Assembly (NCBI GenBank): GCA_016781775.1
Contig: JADDPR010000213.1
Span: 1-19,605 of the forward strand
Source of the DNA: Rubrobacter sp.
Lineage (GTDB): Bacteria > Actinomycetota > Rubrobacteria > Rubrobacterales > Rubrobacteraceae
Reading direction: 5' to 3'
Length of the DNA stretch: 19,605 nucleotides
The notes under the pieces were generated by a model. That model was not told where the DNA came from and did not search any database. It worked only from the letters and a program-made list of their open reading frames with translations. Each line of letters opens with the position of its first letter. Position 1 is the stretch's first letter. The position numbers and the translations under genes are program-made. Positions 1 to 6,692 of the stretch are shown here, piece by piece.

Positions 1-66
1 ACCGGGGTTCGAACCCGGGTTTTCGCCGTGAGAGGGCGATGTCCTAGGCCACTAGACGATGGGGCC
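1..66 (-). tRNA. tRNA-Glu (anticodon CTC), 3' end cut by window edge
   Basis: On the minus strand the 5' acceptor strand GGCCCCA begins at 66. It is followed by a D-arm with the CTAGTGGCCTAGGA pattern, a 5-bp anticodon stem TCGCC/GGCGA around the loop CTCTCAC (anticodon CTC, glutamate), and a T-arm CCGGG-TTCGAAC-CCCGG. Only the first base of the 3' acceptor strand is inside the window; about six bases, the discriminator and any CCA lie beyond position 1. The gene sits just downstream of the gene for the enzyme that charges it (gltX, same strand), but a terminator and its own promoter separate them. Confidence 0.95.
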
Positions 67-92
67 TCGGTGGCTCCTCGGAGCCGGAAGAA

Positions 93-121
93 AGTTTAAA
101 CGATGACCCCCCGATCGTCAA
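93..121 (-). promoter_or_regulatory. Sigma-70-type promoter of tRNA-Glu
   Basis: On the minus strand there is a -35 TTGACG (116-121), a 17-base spacer and a -10 TAAACT (93-98). This places the transcription start near 86, about 20 bases before the tRNA 5' end at 66. The short leader contains the self-complementary GGCTCC-GA-GGAGCC. The -35 box overlaps the T-stretch of the gltX terminator, so the two signals are packed end to end. Confidence 0.7.
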
Positions 122-157
122 AGGGGAGCGGGCCGATCGAGCATCGGTCCGCTCCCC
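120..157 (-). terminator. Intrinsic terminator of gltX
   Basis: A 15-bp stem (123-137 with 143-157, one G:U-type pair) encloses the 5-base loop cgagc. On the minus strand the stem is followed by a short TTT at 120-122. It lies 36 bases past the gltX stop codon and separates gltX from the tRNA gene. Confidence 0.75.
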
Positions 158-193
158 CTTCCGGTAGCGCGGGTTCAACTGACAGAACGCGTC

Positions 194-1687
194 CTAGCCG
201 ACGGGCTCTTTCAGCTTCTGCGCCACCCCCTCTATCCTGAGCAGGGTTCGCTCGCGGCCGAGCAGGGCGAGGGTCTCGAAGAGGCCGGCGCTCACGGTGC
301 GGCCCGTGGCGGCGAAGCGCAAGGGGTGGATGAGGTGACGCGCCGCCTTCTCTTTCTCCTCGGCGAGGCGACGGATGGTCTTCTCGATCTCCTCGTCCGT
401 CCAGCGCTCCTCCGGCAGGGCCTTCAGGCGCTCGACGAGCTCCGGGAAGGTCTCGCGGGCGAACTCCTTGCCGAACTGTTTGTCGAACTCGGCCTCGTCG
501 TACTGGAGCTCGCCGCCGTAGAAGTAGCCGACGAAATCGGGGATCTCGGTGGTTCGGTTTACGCGGTCCTTGACGAGCGCCATGATCCGGACGAGGCGCG
601 GCATGTCGCGCTGGAGCTCCTCGGGGCTCGCGGCGCCGGTCTCCACGAGCATCGGGGCGGTGATGAGGGCCAGCTCTTCGGGGCTCTGGCGCCTGAGGTA
701 GACGGCGTTTACGGCGGTCAGCTTCTTCTCGTCGAAGACCGCCGGGTTGCCGCTTACGCGTTCGATGCGGAAGCGTTCGGCGAGCTCGTCGGGGGAGAAG
801 ATCTCCTCGTCCGCCGCGTACCCCGCCCCGAGGAGCGCGAGGTAGTTGAAGAGCGCCTCCGGCAGGTAGCCCTGCGCCGCGAAGTCCTCGACGCTCGCCG
901 CCCCGTGGCGCTTGGAGAGCTTCTTCTTGTCCGGCCCGAGGACCTGCGGGACGTGGGCGAAGGCGGGCAGGTCGTAACTCAAGGCCCTGTAGACCAGAAT
1001 CTGGCGTGGGGTGTTCGAGAGGTGGTCATCGCCGCGGATAACGTGGCTGATCTGCATCCTCGCGTCGTCGACCGCGGCGGCGAAGTTGTAGGTCGGGGTG
1101 TCGGTGGACTTCATGATCACGAAGTCCTCGATGTTCGCGTTCTCGAACGTCACCGGACCCCGGATGAGGTCCTCGACGACCGTCTGCCCCTCGGTCGGCG
1201 TCTTGAACCGCACCGTGAAGGGCTCCCCGCCCTCGGCTCGGCGCCGCGTCTCCTGCGGGTCCATGTCGCGGTACTCGCCGCCCTTGTAGATCGGCTGGCG
1301 CTTCTCGGCCCTCGCCCTCTCTCGGAACTCCGCCATCTCCTCGGTCGTGGCGAAGTCGCGGTAGGCGTCGCCGGAATCGAGGAGCTTCTTCGCCGCCTCG
1401 CGGTAGAGGTCGAAGCGCTCGGTCTGGCGGTAGGGGCCGTGGGGGCCGTCCACCTCCGGGCCCTCGTCCCAGTCCAGGCCGATCCAGCGTAAGGAGCGCT
1501 TGAGTTGCTCGACGGAGCCCTCCGTCGAGCGCTCGAGGTCCGTGTCCTCTATGCGGAGGACGAACGTGCCCGAGTTCTTGCGGGCGAAAAGCCAGTTGAA
1601 GAGCGCCGTCCTGACCCCGCCGACGTGCAAGGAGCCCGTCGGACTCGGCGCGTACCGTACCCTGATCTGCGAATTGTTCTTGTCCAT
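194..1687 (-). CDS. gltX: Glutamyl-tRNA synthetase
   Basis: Class I aminoacyl-tRNA synthetase that attaches glutamate to tRNA-Glu in the cytoplasm using ATP. The 497-residue product has the family's usual length. The Rossmann-fold signature appears as APSPTGSLHVGG, with the HIGH-type motif HVGG at residues 21-24; the KMSKS-type loop is KLSKR at 256-260. The last ~170 residues form the alpha-helical anticodon-binding region. The ATG start at 1687 lies just before the conserved N-terminal strand (IRVRYAPSPTG). I see no strong Shine-Dalgarno, so a leaderless or weakly initiated mRNA is possible. The gene diverges from the cupin gene and lies next to tRNA-Glu. Whether it also charges tRNA-Gln (non-discriminating type) cannot be told here. 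Confidence 0.97.
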   Translation of the reverse strand: MDKNNSQIRVRYAPSPTGSLHVGGVRTALFNWLFARKNSGTFVLRIEDTDLERSTEGSVEQLKRSLRWIGLDWDEGPEVDGPHGPYRQTERFDLYREAAKKLLDSGDAYRDFATTEEMAEFRERARAEKRQPIYKGGEYRDMDPQETRRRAEGGEPFTVRFKTPTEGQTVVEDLIRGPVTFENANIEDFVIMKSTDTPTYNFAAAVDDARMQISHVIRGDDHLSNTPRQILVYRALSYDLPAFAHVPQVLGPDKKKLSKRHGAASVEDFAAQGYLPEALFNYLALLGAGYAADEEIFSPDELAERFRIERVSGNPAVFDEKKLTAVNAVYLRRQSPEELALITAPMLVETGAASPEELQRDMPRLVRIMALVKDRVNRTTEIPDFVGYFYGGELQYDEAEFDKQFGKEFARETFPELVERLKALPEERWTDEEIEKTIRRLAEEKEKAARHLIHPLRFAATGRTVSAGLFETLALLGRERTLLRIEGVAQKLKEPVG

Positions 1688-1763
1688 GCGCTAAAGCTAG
1701 CACAAGGCCCGAACGCCGGTTAGCCCCCCGGGTGCCGTCCGTCGTGGCCGAGCGCGGCGTAAG

Positions 1764-1793
1764 TTGCGGATGCACTGCGGGAGGGTCTATCGT
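1764..1793 (+). promoter_or_regulatory. Candidate promoter of the cupin gene
   Basis: A TTGCGG hexamer (1764-1769), an 18-base spacer and TATCGT (1788-1793) lie 33 bases before the cupin start. The match is only moderate and rests on position in the divergent gltX/cupin intergenic gap. Confidence 0.3.
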
Positions 1794-1825
1794 TCGTCGA
1801 CTCGGAGAAGAGAGGGAGGAGAGAG

Positions 1826-2380
1826 ATGGACCAGCCACCCCCCGCCGGCGCTACGGGCGGCGGGCCTCGACGGCACGATCCCGCACGGGGCCCGCGCATC
1901 ATCGGACCGGCCGACGGTAAGGCCGTGGACCTCGGGTCTCTGGGCGTGCGGTTCATGGTGTGGGCCGAGGAGTCCGGGGGCGAGTTCTCGCTCGTCGAGC
2001 ACCCGATCCCCCCGCGGACGCTCGCCGCCCCGCTCCACCGTCACGCCAACGAGGATGAGTACAGTTACGTCCTCGAAGGGCGCATGGGGGCGCTTCTCGG
2101 CGACGAGGTGGTGTACGCGGAGAAGGGGCATCTGGTCTTCAAGCCGCGCAACCAGTGGCACACGTTCTGGAACGCCGGCGACGAGGCCTGCCGGATCCTC
2201 GAGATCATCTCCCCAGGAGGGTTCGAGCACCTCTTCGATGAGGTGGCCGGAGACCCGGAGGCGATGGTCGGCGACTCGGCCGAGTCCCTGGATGCCCGGT
2301 ACGGCCTCGAGGTCGACTACGACAGCGTGGCGCGCCTCTGCGAGGAGCACGGGCTCGCCTTCCCCGTCGAGGAGGGCTGA
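1826..2380 (+). CDS. Cupin-domain protein (quercetin-dioxygenase-like fold)
   Basis: A 184-residue protein with a single beta-barrel cupin domain at about residues 40-130. The first cupin motif has H71-x-H73, E78 and the closing G85 (spacing H-x-H-x4-E-x6-G). The second includes PRNQWHTFWN around H112. These His/His/Glu/His positions are the usual metal ligands, so a metal-binding cupin is likely; the substrate is unknown. About 50 acidic residues follow the domain. The ATG is fixed by a strong upstream GGAGGAGAGAG. The N-terminal ~20 residues are Pro/Gly-rich and probably disordered. It is monocistronic or loosely followed by pth2 160 bases later. It could be an enzyme or a small-molecule sensor; the sequence does not decide. 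Confidence 0.88.
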   Translation: MDQPPPAGATGGGPRRHDPARGPRIIGPADGKAVDLGSLGVRFMVWAEESGGEFSLVEHPIPPRTLAAPLHRHANEDEYSYVLEGRMGALLGDEVVYAEKGHLVFKPRNQWHTFWNAGDEACRILEIISPGGFEHLFDEVAGDPEAMVGDSAESLDARYGLEVDYDSVARLCEEHGLAFPVEEG

Positions 2381-2540
2381 GGGCGCCCCAGAAGGCGAAG
2401 ACGGAGGCCCGCGTGATCACGGCGCACCGGAAAGGAGTTAGGGGCGCCGGTGGCCAGCCGAACGCGGGCGACTGCCGTCTTTCTAGCCGGCCGATGTTCG
2501 CCGGAGCACCATCCTTATCGAGGAGGGATCGAGGGTCGCA

Positions 2541-2888
2541 GTGCGCATGAAGCAGGTCGTCGTAGTCGACGGGTCGCTCGGGCTGCCCAGGGGCAAGCTG
2601 GCGGCGCAGGTGGCTCACGCGGCCGTGGCCTCGTTTCTGGAGGCGGGCGAGGAGGCGAAGGAGCTCTGGCTGGCGGACGGGATGCCCAAGGTGGTCCTCG
2701 AGAGCCCGGATGCCGCGTATTTGAGGCGGTTGGAGACCGCTGCCGAAGAGCGCGGTATCCCGGCTCGCTCCGTCACCGACGCGGGCAAGACCGTGATACC
2801 GGCGGAAACCACCACGTGCCTGGGGCTCGGACCCGCCCCGGAGGAGGCGCTGGACGAATTGACGGGGGAGTTGAAGCTCCTGCGGTGA
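2541..2888 (+). CDS. pth2: Peptidyl-tRNA hydrolase, archaeal/eukaryotic type (Pth2)
   Basis: Pth2 enzymes cleave the ester bond of peptidyl-tRNAs that drop off ribosomes, recycling tRNA in the cytoplasm. The 115-residue product matches the ~115-120 residue family end to end: an N-terminal strand VVVVDGSL, the signature RGKLAAQVAHAAVA, the central DAGKTVIPAETTT loop and the C-terminal TGELKLL ending. It is unrelated to the common bacterial Pth1 fold. Two starts are possible: GTG 2541 (GAGGG 5 bases upstream) or ATG 2547, which gives MKQVVVVD as in many homologues. An AGGAGG lies further upstream at 2521. The gene converges on lutC. Confidence 0.9.
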   Translation: MRMKQVVVVDGSLGLPRGKLAAQVAHAAVASFLEAGEEAKELWLADGMPKVVLESPDAAYLRRLETAAEERGIPARSVTDAGKTVIPAETTTCLGLGPAPEEALDELTGELKLLR

Positions 2889-2915
2889 GGGAGGGCGCGG
2901 GGGACGCCCCCTCCC
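2889..2915 (+). terminator. Weak GC-rich hairpin after pth2
   Basis: GGGAGGG (2889-2895) pairs with CCCTCCC (2909-2915) across a 13-base loop immediately after the pth2 stop. There is no T-run, so it is only a candidate terminator between the converging pth2 and lutC genes. Confidence 0.3.
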
Positions 2916-3002
2916 GACCGGTAGCTCGGACGATCGCCGAGGATCGGCTCGCCCCGTCCACCGCCGGAGCGTTTGTACCGTCGCCGAACGTCGGTTTGTG
3001 TG

Positions 3003-3659
3003 TCAGCCGACGATGAGAACCTCGAGCGTGCGGGGACCGTGGACGCCCTCGACGCGGTTGAGCTCGATGTCCGAGGTGGCCGACGGGCCGGAGATGAACG
3101 TTACGGCCCTTCTTTCGCCGACGACGGTATCGCGGAGTACGGCAAAGGCCTCGGGGACGAGGCCGACGACCTGCTCCTCCCTGACGACGCACAGGTGGTA
3201 ATCGGGGAGCAGCGTGAGCGCCCGGCGACCCTGGGCCTCGCCCGCGTCGAGGACGATGGTCCCGGTCTGGGCTATGCCGAGGGCGCAGCCGGTGAGGACG
3301 CCGTCGCTCCGGTCGAGCTCGTCGTTCGTGAGCTGGGCGCCGGGCCCGTCGCGCAGGACTTTGACGCCATCCGGTACCCAGGCCTCCGGCAGGCCGGGAG
3401 GGACTACCAGCCCCTTCACGCCGCACGCCTCCAGGGCATCCCGTATGGCGCCGGGGAGATCGGCCTCGCTCAAGCGGCTGACCTTCGCCTTGTATTCCGC
3501 GGTGCGCTCGGCGAAGCGTTCTACAATCTCCGGGCGCGGGGTGTCGTCCGTTTTGCGGTAGCCGCGCTCTACGGGGACGTCGTCGGGGTGTTCGGCTCCG
3601 GGGACATCGCGGGTGGAGCGGCGGACCCTGCGCAGGATCTCCTCCCTCGCCGCGCTCAC
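3003..3659 (-). CDS. lutC: Lactate utilization protein C (LUD-domain protein)
   Basis: Third gene of the LutABC L-lactate oxidation system (L-lactate to pyruvate; ykg/yvf-type operons). The 218-residue product starts VSAAREEILRRVR and carries the LUD (DUF162) fold: GVKGLVVPPGLPEAW, then TGCALGIAQTGTIVLDAGEAQGRR, then the C-terminal ISGPSATSDIELNRVEGVHGPR motif that is characteristic of LutC. I chose the GTG at 3659 because it overlaps the lutB stop as GTGA, a normal translational coupling. The same frame is open further upstream inside lutB, but that part reads as a shadow of lutB. LutC is a small partner of unclear exact role in the complex. Confidence 0.92.
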   Translation of the reverse strand: MSAAREEILRRVRRSTRDVPGAEHPDDVPVERGYRKTDDTPRPEIVERFAERTAEYKAKVSRLSEADLPGAIRDALEACGVKGLVVPPGLPEAWVPDGVKVLRDGPGAQLTNDELDRSDGVLTGCALGIAQTGTIVLDAGEAQGRRALTLLPDYHLCVVREEQVVGLVPEAFAVLRDTVVGERRAVTFISGPSATSDIELNRVEGVHGPRTLEVLIVG

Positions 3660-5179
3660 GACGCACCATCCCCGGAGGAGCCGTTGGAGGGGCTCCCCTT
3701 GCCGCGGGTCTTCCACCAGTCGCGGAAGGTCTGCTCGGGGACGGGCTTGAGGTCGCGGGCCTCCGTCCAGCCGGCGAGCTTGCCGGGGAGGCGGTGGATC
3801 GTACCGTTCTTCGCGAGCGGCCACTGGCCGATGTGCGCCGCCTTCTGGGCGCCCTCGTAGAGCTTCCGGTTCGAGAAGATGCGCCCCATCGCCTGCATCG
3901 CGACGTTCTCGGGGTCGAGCTTGCCCATGAGACCGCCCTCGTCCTGCTTGTGGCGGACGATCTTGCCGCGCAGGTGTATGAGGACCTGCGGGATGTTGAT
4001 CTTGACGGGGCAGACCTCGTAGCAGGCCCCGCACAGGGAAGAGGCGTAGGGGAGGGAGTCCGGGCCAGACTGGCCGATTCCGACGAGTTGCGGGGTGAGG
4101 ATCGCGCCTATGGGTCCCGGGTAGACGGAGTTGTAGGCGTGGCCTCCGGTCCGCTCGTAGACGGGGCAGACGTTCAGGCAGGCCGAGCAGCGGATGCAGT
4201 TGAGGGACTGCCGCCCGATCTCATCGGCCAGAACGTCCGTCCGCCCGTTGTCCAGCAGGACGAGGTGAAACTCCTCCGGCCCGTCGCCACTCCCCTGCGA
4301 AGAGCCGGTCCAGAACGAGGTGTACGGGTTCATCCGCTCGGCGGTCGAGGAGCGGGGGAGAAGCTGCATGAAGACCTCGTAATCCTGCCACGCAGGTATG
4401 ACCTTCTCTATCCCCATGAGCGTGACGAGAACCGGCGGGAGCGTCGTGCACATCCGGCCGTTCCCCTCGGACTCGACGACGCAGACGGTGCCGGTCTCGG
4501 CGACGGCGAAGTTCGCCCCGCTGATGCCGACCTTCGCCGAGAGGAACTTTTTGCGGAGGTAGAGCCGTGCGGCGTTCGCGAGGTCGGGCGGCTCGTCCGA
4601 GAGGTCCTCGACGCCGAGCTCGCGCATGAACAGCTCCCGAATCTCGGAGCGGTTCTTGTGGATGGCGGGCACGAGGATGTGCGACGAGGTCTCCCCGGCG
4701 AGCTGGATGATGAGCTCCGCGAGGTCCGTCTCGTAGGCCGCTATGCCCTCGCCTTCGAGGTACTCGTTGAGCTTGGTCTCGTCCGTCGCGATGGACTTGA
4801 CCTTTACTACCTCTTTGGCGTCGTGGCTCTTCGCGATGCCGCCGATGATCCGGTTTGCTTCTTCGGCGTCTCGTGCCCAGTGGACCTGGCCCCCCGCCCT
4901 CGTCACGGACTCTTCGAGCTGCACGAGGTAGTCGTCGAGGTGGCGGAGGGTACGGGACTTGAGGGCACGCCCTGCTTCGCGAAGCTCCTCCCAATCGGGC
5001 ATTTCGGCGACGGCGACAGCCCTCTTGCGGCGGATGGTCTGGGTCGCTTTGCCGAGGTTGCGCCTCAGCTGGGAGTTGGCGAGGGACTCTTTCGCGGACT
5101 CCTCGAAGGTCGGGGTCCGGCCCTTGGAGAAGGCGTCGGGCGGGGCCTGCTTCTCGGGCTGGTGCCTAATTATGGTCAT
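3656..5179 (-). CDS. lutB: Lactate utilization iron-sulfur protein B
   Basis: Iron-sulfur subunit of the LutABC lactate oxidation complex. The 507-residue product (family about 470-500) has an N-terminal LUD domain, residues ~70-300, with the SGANFAVAETGTVCVVESEGN segment region at ~220-240. A ferredoxin-like part follows, with cysteine clusters C328-x2-C331-x2-C334-x3-C338-P and C383-x2-C386-x3-C390-P, fitting two [4Fe-4S] centres (the fourth ligand of the second cluster was not assigned). The C-terminal region (~400-507) is the extended LutB tail. The ATG at 5179 lies 4 bases after the lutA stop, and the ribosome site GGAGGAGAGG lies within the end of lutA. It overlaps lutC by 4 bases. Confidence 0.95.
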   Translation of the reverse strand: MTIIRHQPEKQAPPDAFSKGRTPTFEESAKESLANSQLRRNLGKATQTIRRKRAVAVAEMPDWEELREAGRALKSRTLRHLDDYLVQLEESVTRAGGQVHWARDAEEANRIIGGIAKSHDAKEVVKVKSIATDETKLNEYLEGEGIAAYETDLAELIIQLAGETSSHILVPAIHKNRSEIRELFMRELGVEDLSDEPPDLANAARLYLRKKFLSAKVGISGANFAVAETGTVCVVESEGNGRMCTTLPPVLVTLMGIEKVIPAWQDYEVFMQLLPRSSTAERMNPYTSFWTGSSQGSGDGPEEFHLVLLDNGRTDVLADEIGRQSLNCIRCSACLNVCPVYERTGGHAYNSVYPGPIGAILTPQLVGIGQSGPDSLPYASSLCGACYEVCPVKINIPQVLIHLRGKIVRHKQDEGGLMGKLDPENVAMQAMGRIFSNRKLYEGAQKAAHIGQWPLAKNGTIHRLPGKLAGWTEARDLKPVPEQTFRDWWKTRGKGSPSNGSSGDGAS

Positions 5180-5183
5180 CGGG

Positions 5184-5918
5184 CTACCTCTCCTCCGTGC
5201 TCGCTAGAATCTCGGCGAGGTGTACGGTCCTGACGCCGGCCCGCTGGCGCTTGAGGCCACCGCCGATGTGCATCAGGCACGAGTTGTCGCCGGCCGTGCA
5301 GATCTCGGCCTCCGTGTCGAGAACGTGGCGGAGCTTGTCCCCGAGCATCGCCACGGACGTGTCGGCGTTCTTGACGGCGAACGTCCCCCCGAAGCCGCAG
5401 CACTCCTTCGCCTCGGGGAGCTCCACGAGGTCTATGCCCCGCACGTTCCTCAAAAGCTCCAACGGCGCGTCTCCGACCTTGAGCATCCGCAAGGAATGGC
5501 AGGTCGGGTGGTAGGTGACGCGGTGAGGATAGTACGCCCCTACGTCCGTCACGCCGGTCTTGTTGACCAGAAACTCCGAGAGCTCGAAGACCTTGTCGCC
5601 TAGCTCCTCGACCTCGTAGAGGAGCTTCTTGTCGTTCGCTAGCTCGGCGGCCATGGGGTAGAGCTCGCGGACCATGCCGACGCAGGAACCGGAGGGGGCG
5701 ACGACGGCGTCGTAGTCCCCGAATACCTCGACGAAGCGGCGGACCAGCGGGATCGCCTCTCGCTGGTAACCCGTGTTGAAGTGCATCTGACCGCAGCAGG
5801 TTTGTTCCTGGGGGAACGCCACCTCGTGCCCTAGCCGCTCCAGAAGCTCCACCGTCGCCCGGCCGGTCTCGGGGAACAGGGTGTCGTTGAAACAGGTGAT
5901 AAACAGGGCTACGCGCAT
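5184..5918 (-). CDS. lutA: Lactate utilization protein A (CCG-domain protein)
   Basis: First gene of lutABC. The 244-residue product has two cysteine-rich CCG domains: CCGQMHFNTG at 41-50 with an upstream C9, and CCGFGGTF at 173-180 with C140 in YHPTC. This is the GlpC/HdrB-like arrangement used to bind iron-sulfur clusters or redox partners. Length is typical for LutA. The ATG at 5918 has a modest AGGA 4 bases upstream and begins the conserved MRVALFITCFND strand. The 102 bases upstream separate it from the response regulator gene on the same strand. I found no neighbouring LutR/FadR-type repressor, so control may be by read-through from the kinase operon or by its own unseen promoter. Confidence 0.95.
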   Translation of the reverse strand: MRVALFITCFNDTLFPETGRATVELLERLGHEVAFPQEQTCCGQMHFNTGYQREAIPLVRRFVEVFGDYDAVVAPSGSCVGMVRELYPMAAELANDKKLLYEVEELGDKVFELSEFLVNKTGVTDVGAYYPHRVTYHPTCHSLRMLKVGDAPLELLRNVRGIDLVELPEAKECCGFGGTFAVKNADTSVAMLGDKLRHVLDTEAEICTAGDNSCLMHIGGGLKRQRAGVRTVHLAEILASTEER

Positions 5919-5978
5919 TTTGTCCTACCGCCCGACGGGCTCTCCACGGTCTTCCTCCTCGGTCCTTATTTACCGTAG

Positions 5979-5993
5979 ATGTTAGCCCATGGC
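5979..5993 (-). promoter_or_regulatory. 15-base motif upstream of lutA, shared with the sensor operon
   Basis: Minus-strand GCCATGGGCTAACAT, 61-75 bases before the lutA start, differs at two positions from GCCATGGGTTAGCAT at 11103-11117 in front of the PAS/kinase operon. Each ends in a TA(A/G)CAT that could serve as a -10 box, and each contains CCATGG. It is either a common regulator site, a promoter element or chance; two copies cannot decide. Confidence 0.3.
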
Positions 5994-6020
5994 GGGCGAT
6001 GGATCGGCGGTTGGTATGGC

Positions 6021-6692
6021 TCAGCCCTCCCCGACTTCGGTGACGTCGCGAGTGGAGATCCAACCCTCCTGCAAGGCCTTTCTCGTCGCCTCGCCGCGGG
6101 AGGAGACGCCCATCTTCGGGTAGATGTTGGCGAGGTGGCGCTTGACCGTGGCCTCCGAGAGGTGCAAGGACCGCGAGATCTGGCGGTTGGAGAGGCCGCG
6201 GGCGACGAAGAGCAGGATCTCGAGCTCCCTGGCGGAGAGAGAGTTCGACCCCTTCTCGACCTGGCGCATGGTCTCCCTGGGGACGACCATGACGACGTTC
6301 TCGTCGTGCGGGCCCTCGGGGTTCTCGGCGGCGGTGTGGACCGCCGACAAGAGCTCGTTCATCGAGGCGCTCTTGACGAGGTAGGCGTTCGCCCCGAGCC
6401 CGAGAAGCTCGCGCACGAGGCTCGGGTCGTCGTGCATGGTGACCACCACGATCCTGGGCCTCGGCCGGAGCCGGAGCAGACCGTCCATCGCCTCCCGGGC
6501 GCCCATGACCGGCATCTCGACGTCCAGGATCACGACGTTGGGCGCGAGCTCGCGGGCGAGCTCGACGGCCTCGGCCCCGTTCTCCGCCTGGCCCACGACC
6601 TTTATGCCGTCGTCGGTCTGGAGCATCTCGCCCAGACCCTGGCGGAACATCGTGTGGTCGTCGGCGAGAAGCACCCTGATCGGCTCGGTCAT
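6021..6692 (-). CDS. NarL/FixJ-family response regulator
   Basis: A cytoplasmic DNA-binding output protein of 223 residues. The receiver domain (about 5-122) has the acidic pair D11-D12, phosphoacceptor D57 in VVILDVEM, T85 and K107 (YLVK). The LuxR-type helix-turn-helix at ~150-208 reads SLSARELEILLFVARGLSNR, then QISRSLHLSEATVKRHL and a YPKMGVSSRGEA recognition-region ending. The start ATG overlaps the stop of the upstream kinase gene as ATGA, so the two are certainly co-translated and form a two-component pair. The lutABC operon begins 102 bases downstream on the same strand and is one candidate target, by proximity only. Confidence 0.96.
   Translation of the reverse strand: MTEPIRVLLADDHTMFRQGLGEMLQTDDGIKVVGQAENGAEAVELARELAPNVVILDVEMPVMGAREAMDGLLRLRPRPRIVVVTMHDDPSLVRELLGLGANAYLVKSASMNELLSAVHTAAENPEGPHDENVVMVVPRETMRQVEKGSNSLSARELEILLFVARGLSNRQISRSLHLSEATVKRHLANIYPKMGVSSRGEATRKALQEGWISTRDVTEVGEG

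Noticed and set aside
326..1492. Long plus-strand open frame opposite gltX
   Set aside because: Its composition (Leu/Val/Arg/Glu/Gly-rich with no domain) is the mirror of the gltX codons in high-GC DNA; gltX is unmistakable on the other strand.
2381..2540. Short gene or RNA between the cupin and pth2 genes
   Set aside because: No open frame with a ribosome site and domain, and no stable hairpin with a T-run; it appears to be ordinary upstream sequence of pth2.
3794..5233. 479-codon plus-strand open frame opposite lutB
   Set aside because: Shadow of lutB, which carries clear iron-sulfur motifs on the minus strand.
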